A stretch of DNA of 64,000 bases from Pedobacter arcticus A12 (lineage in GTDB: Bacteria; Bacteroidota; Bacteroidia; Sphingobacteriales; Sphingobacteriaceae): contig NZ_AKZJ01000014.1 in NCBI RefSeq assembly GCF_000302595.1, forward strand, positions 62,001-126,000. The letters run 5' to 3'. Positions 61,192 to 64,000 of this stretch are shown here, one piece after another. Position 1 is the first letter of the stretch. Each line of letters starts with the position of its first letter. The position numbers and the translations under genes were made by a program. The notes beneath the pieces were generated by a model that made no database searches, was not told the DNA's origin, and saw nothing but the letters and a program-made list of their open reading frames with translations.

Positions 61192-63549
61192 TTAATTTTT
61201 TATAAAATACCTGAGCTTTAGCGTAAAGGATCTGCCCGGTTTTTGAACATTGTAGTAGTCATATATCTGCACATTTGTAATGTTGCTGCATTCTAAAGCA
61301 ATGTTGTACCTGCCATTTTTTAAAGAATAAGCTAAGTAGCTAGAGTAAAAAACTTGTTTAGGAATTTCTTTTTTGTTTTGCCCACCTAAAGAAGGGGGAT
61401 TTAGATAATAACTATCGGCAAAACTGCCTACAAGGTTAATTGAAAAGACATCTTCAGCAGATCTGAGTTTTTTAAATTGGAAACCTAAATCGGCGTTCCC
61501 GTACAAAATAGGGACATTAGGTATTTGTTTTTTATATAGATAATTATTCAGCTCTGTACCCACCTGACCAGCTTTATCCATATTTAAGGTTTTTTGATAG
61601 GTACCATTTAACTCAAAAGTCATCCAGTTTTTAAAGCCATATAGTAGAGTAGCATCATAACTGGAAATTTGAACGTTTTTAAAATTAACGTACTGTATAA
61701 TTATAGCGGGTTTTCCGGCTTGTATAAAATCAGAAGCTTTTCGGTAAAGAAAATTCCCTTGAATCCCGAAATGGTGATTAGGATATGATTTTTTATAGGA
61801 AGCCCCAAAGTTGAAGTTATTGCTACTTTCAGGCTTTAAATCAGGATTAGGTTTTGTTGTAAATCCTCCGTCGCCTAACAACTCTGTTGGTGATTGCAGT
61901 CTGTAAGCATGTTCAAAAGAGGCTTTAATTTGTAGCTGGTTTGGTATGATAAAATAAGCGGCCGCGGTCCCATAACCTATTTTGTTGAATGAAGATTTTA
62001 TCATGGAACTATCAATCGCCATTACTGCGCCCTGCAAATCAAACATTTTAGTGAAAGCTGTGTAGGTTAGGTTTTTATCTAATGCAGATAAATTATACGA
62101 GAAACCTAGAATGTTTTTATTAAGATAGGGATTACTGATTTTGTAGGTAGTACTATATTCGTTGTTCTCTTTACGCTTATACCCTAAATAGGTGTAATTT
62201 AATGCCAGATAATGGTTTTCGTTAAGATTATATTTAAAGTTGGTATTGCTTTGCAGCGATTTAACATCAAACACCATGATTGTTTTGGTTGGTCTGATTT
62301 CGCCACCGCTAGTTTCATAGTTTCTAACTATAGAATTTCCGGTCCAATCATACCTTCTAGATGAAGTATCCACTTTTCGCTCCTCGGCAATGTTATAAGA
62401 AGCAGCGATACTTGCCTCAAGGCTTTTAGTAAATAATCCTGATTTTTTATATTTTAAAGACGGTACTAGGTTTTTGCTTTCGGTAAAAGCATCTCCCACC
62501 ACCCTTAACATAGTAGCGCCCTGTTGTGTTTCTTTATGATTAATGCTTCCGGCTAAACCCAATAACAGGTAGTCTGCAAATTTTTTGTCTTTTACACCAA
62601 CTTCTGCCATAAGCGTGGCTTGCCTATAACCATCATGAAAGTGTTTGTATTTTTGTATCGGTCCAAATGCGCCAGAAACAGGGTCTGCAATGCTAACATC
62701 AACTTTGTAACTATTGTCGGAATAGTTAGTAAAGGCACTGAAATTTGTTAGAATACCGTTTTTGCTAGTAAATCTGCTGTTAATGGAGGCTTTATGCGTA
62801 TTAAAAGAACCGAAACTATAGGAGGCATCTATAAAACGATTGATACTTTTATTGGTTACAATATTTACTGCGCCACCAAGTGCATCTCCGCCAAGTTCAA
62901 TGGGTACAACACCTTTATAAACATCTATGCGCTCGGCTACATTTGAAGGGATATTATTAAGGGTAAATGATGAACCATAATTATCTATCGGAATACCATC
63001 CATAAAAAACTTTACCTGATTTCCCGAGAAGCCATTTAGCGAAAATTTAAATTCTGACCCCATCCCACCAGATTCACGAACACGTATTCCAGTACTTCTG
63101 TTTAAAATTTGGTTTAAATCCACGCTGGTATTTGCGAATTTTTTTGTTTCTATGGAATTCACTGTAAAACCAGACTCTCTAATTTCTTGCGCTTTGGTTT
63201 TACCCATTACGTTAACGGACTCTAATGTCTGTACACTACTGGCCAAAGAAACATTGAAAAGTAGACTAGCACCTTCTTTAAGCGAAACCTGTTTTTGTTG
63301 TGCAGACATCCCCACAGAAGAGATAAGTAGCGTATAATTGCCTGCGTTAAGGTTTTCCAGCTTAAAAATTCCATCAACATCTGACACGGTGGAAGTTGCC
63401 GCGTTCTGAATTTTTATAAGCGCTCCTGGAATTGGCAAACCATCTTCATCGGTAATTTTACCGGTAATTTTTGAAGTTTTATTTTGAGCGAAAGAAACTG
63501 AAAACAGCAGACAGCAAATGCTAGTCAGCAAAATTTTTTTAATTTGCAT
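61192..63549 (-). CDS. TonB-dependent receptor (XusA-like), copy 2
   Basis: 785-residue importer with signal peptide (about 5-21), carboxypeptidase-regulatory-like domain ('ITGKITDEDGLPIPGALIKIQNA'), plug ('NSIETKKFANTSVDLNQILNRSTGIRVRE', 'GGMGSEFKFSLNGFSGNQVKFFMDGIPID', 'YKGVVPIELGGDALGGAVNIVTNKS') and barrel ending 'GRSFTLKLRYFIKN'. The plug is closely similar to copy 1, whereas the extracellular loop regions differ, as expected when duplicates take on different ligands. It is the first receptor of the row; the promoter probably lies upstream of the DUF4198 gene or in the 171-base gap before it. Confidence 0.94.
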   Translation of the reverse strand: MQIKKILLTSICCLLFSVSFAQNKTSKITGKITDEDGLPIPGALIKIQNAATSTVSDVDGIFKLENLNAGNYTLLISSVGMSAQQKQVSLKEGASLLFNVSLASSVQTLESVNVMGKTKAQEIRESGFTVNSIETKKFANTSVDLNQILNRSTGIRVRESGGMGSEFKFSLNGFSGNQVKFFMDGIPIDNYGSSFTLNNIPSNVAERIDVYKGVVPIELGGDALGGAVNIVTNKSINRFIDASYSFGSFNTHKASINSRFTSKNGILTNFSAFTNYSDNSYKVDVSIADPVSGAFGPIQKYKHFHDGYRQATLMAEVGVKDKKFADYLLLGLAGSINHKETQQGATMLRVVGDAFTESKNLVPSLKYKKSGLFTKSLEASIAASYNIAEERKVDTSSRRYDWTGNSIVRNYETSGGEIRPTKTIMVFDVKSLQSNTNFKYNLNENHYLALNYTYLGYKRKENNEYSTTYKISNPYLNKNILGFSYNLSALDKNLTYTAFTKMFDLQGAVMAIDSSMIKSSFNKIGYGTAAAYFIIPNQLQIKASFEHAYRLQSPTELLGDGGFTTKPNPDLKPESSNNFNFGASYKKSYPNHHFGIQGNFLYRKASDFIQAGKPAIIIQYVNFKNVQISSYDATLLYGFKNWMTFELNGTYQKTLNMDKAGQVGTELNNYLYKKQIPNVPILYGNADLGFQFKKLRSAEDVFSINLVGSFADSYYLNPPSLGGQNKKEIPKQVFYSSYLAYSLKNGRYNIALECSNITNVQIYDYYNVQKPGRSFTLKLRYFIKN

Positions 63550-63576
63550 TAATTTAATGTTACACGTTAAAGATTG

Positions 63577-63626
63577 CCGCTTCGCAGCGGTTATTTAGCC
63601 GTACGGTTGCCGCCGTACGGTTTTTT
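63577..63626. repeat. Two adjacent GC-rich hairpins between DUF4198 and receptor genes
   Basis: CCGCT-TCGC-AGCGG at 63577-63590, then CCGTACGG at 63599-63606 and again at 63613-63620 followed by T6. The octamer is self-palindromic, so the two copies can pair with each other. As a terminator the T-run points along the plus strand, where no gene ends; on the operon's strand it may be a processing or stability element within the transcript, or a repeat. Confidence 0.5.
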
Positions 63627-63720
63627 AAATAATCTTTTAGAATTGCCGTTCTATAAATTATTATTTAATTAGTGCCTGAGTGCTCTCGGCAACCAGCAAA
63701 GAGCAAACAGAGCTTTAATA

Positions 63721-64000
63721 TTATTTAATTACTTCAAAGCTGGATGTTGCACCTTGCCAAGTTGCGGTATAGTTTTTTTCGTGATGCTCACCGGTTATTT
63801 TCTGATAATCGGTAACCTCCAACACATAACGACCGGCCCATAATGGAGAAAACTCAATTTCTCCGTTTTCATCTGTTTTATACTCTTTGCTCCATCCCGC
63901 TGGTGAAAAAACGCTTACATTTTTATCTGCTAAAACTTTTCCGTTTAATATTGCTTTAATTTTTACTGGCGTATTGGCTTTGTAAACTTTAGCATCAATA
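63721..64000 (-). CDS. DUF4198-like exported protein, C-terminal part
   Basis: Gene cut by the window edge; only the last 92 codons are seen. The translation has 'AKVYKANTPVKIKAILNGKV', 'FSPAGWSKEYKTDENGEIEF', 'PLWAGRYVLEVTDYQKITGE' and ends 'TWQGATSSFEVIK', which matches the C-terminal beta domain of DUF4198 proteins, a periplasmic family often encoded with nickel, cobalt or iron TonB receptors. It lies upstream of and in the same direction as receptor copy 2, separated by 171 bases with two hairpins. Confidence 0.75.
   Translation of the reverse strand, partial: IDAKVYKANTPVKIKAILNGKVLADKNVSVFSPAGWSKEYKTDENGEIEFSPLWAGRYVLEVTDYQKITGEHHEKNYTATWQGATSSFEVIK

Overview
The window is AT-rich chromosomal DNA from a member of the phylum Bacteroidota, most probably a Sphingobacteriaceae bacterium close to Pedobacter. 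The signs are SusC/SusD pairs, a TonB receptor-rich gene set, DUF4159, DUF4374 and DUF5686 proteins, lipoprotein signals of the 'LxSC' type, promoters of the Bacteroidetes TTG/TAnnTTTG type, and short dispersed repeats like those common in that family. Species assignment is inference from protein character only.

Layout. 1-3995: the end of a respiratory complex I operon (nuoL partial, nuoM, nuoN). 4047-7980: a compact housekeeping run (DedA protein, pyrophosphatase, CNNM/CorC-type protein, rsmE, DUF4159). 7981-9324: an outer-membrane barrel gene framed by two related inverted-repeat elements. 9325-14428: dnaG-yraN, a PBP4-type D-Ala-D-Ala carboxypeptidase, and a retropepsin-PDZ protein. 14460-27405: a beta-glucan utilisation locus with an SGNH hydrolase, GH3 beta-glucosidase, a lipoprotein fusing a glycerophosphodiesterase domain to a GH16 laminarinase domain, SusD, SusC, and a divergent membrane-spanning propeller/LuxR regulator. 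27464-42190: mixed genes (TonB-like protein, fasciclin lipoprotein, alcohol dehydrogenase, quinone-type oxidoreductase, hybrid histidine kinase, cytochrome-b-like membrane protein, coiled-coil anchor protein, ruvX-recQ, DUF5686). 42231-45901: wreckage of a type I restriction-modification locus. 46116-47030: an NTF2-like exported protein whose 3' end runs into a repeat. 47264-51710: uronate catabolism (kduD, kduI, uxaC, kdgK) with a LacI-type operator candidate in front. 52067-64000: two tandem TonB receptor/DUF4374 cassettes plus a PepSY inner-membrane protein, a second type of outer-membrane barrel and a DUF4198 fragment, which together resemble the Xus xenosiderophore uptake system of Bacteroides.

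How the genes work together. The SusCD locus should bind and import beta-1,3(-1,4)-glucan pieces cut by the GH16 domain and trimmed to glucose by the GH3 enzyme, with the divergent regulator sensing a sugar in the periplasm. The kdu/uxa genes turn unsaturated uronates and hexuronates into 2-keto-3-deoxygluconate and its 6-phosphate. The final 12 kb probably takes up iron or another metal bound to an organic ligand.

The least ordinary parts are these. The restriction locus contains a frameshifted hsdM, a RhuM reading frame fused to the tail of an hsdS gene, an apparently intact Fic gene, and only the last ~90 codons of hsdR. The Xus-like cassette is duplicated. The GDPD-GH16 protein is an uncommon fusion. 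Phased TGTAGT repeats lie between susC and its regulator. In two places dispersed repeats appear to have supplied coding sequence: a signal peptide and a C-terminal tail. I saw no tRNA, rRNA, CRISPR array or insertion sequence.
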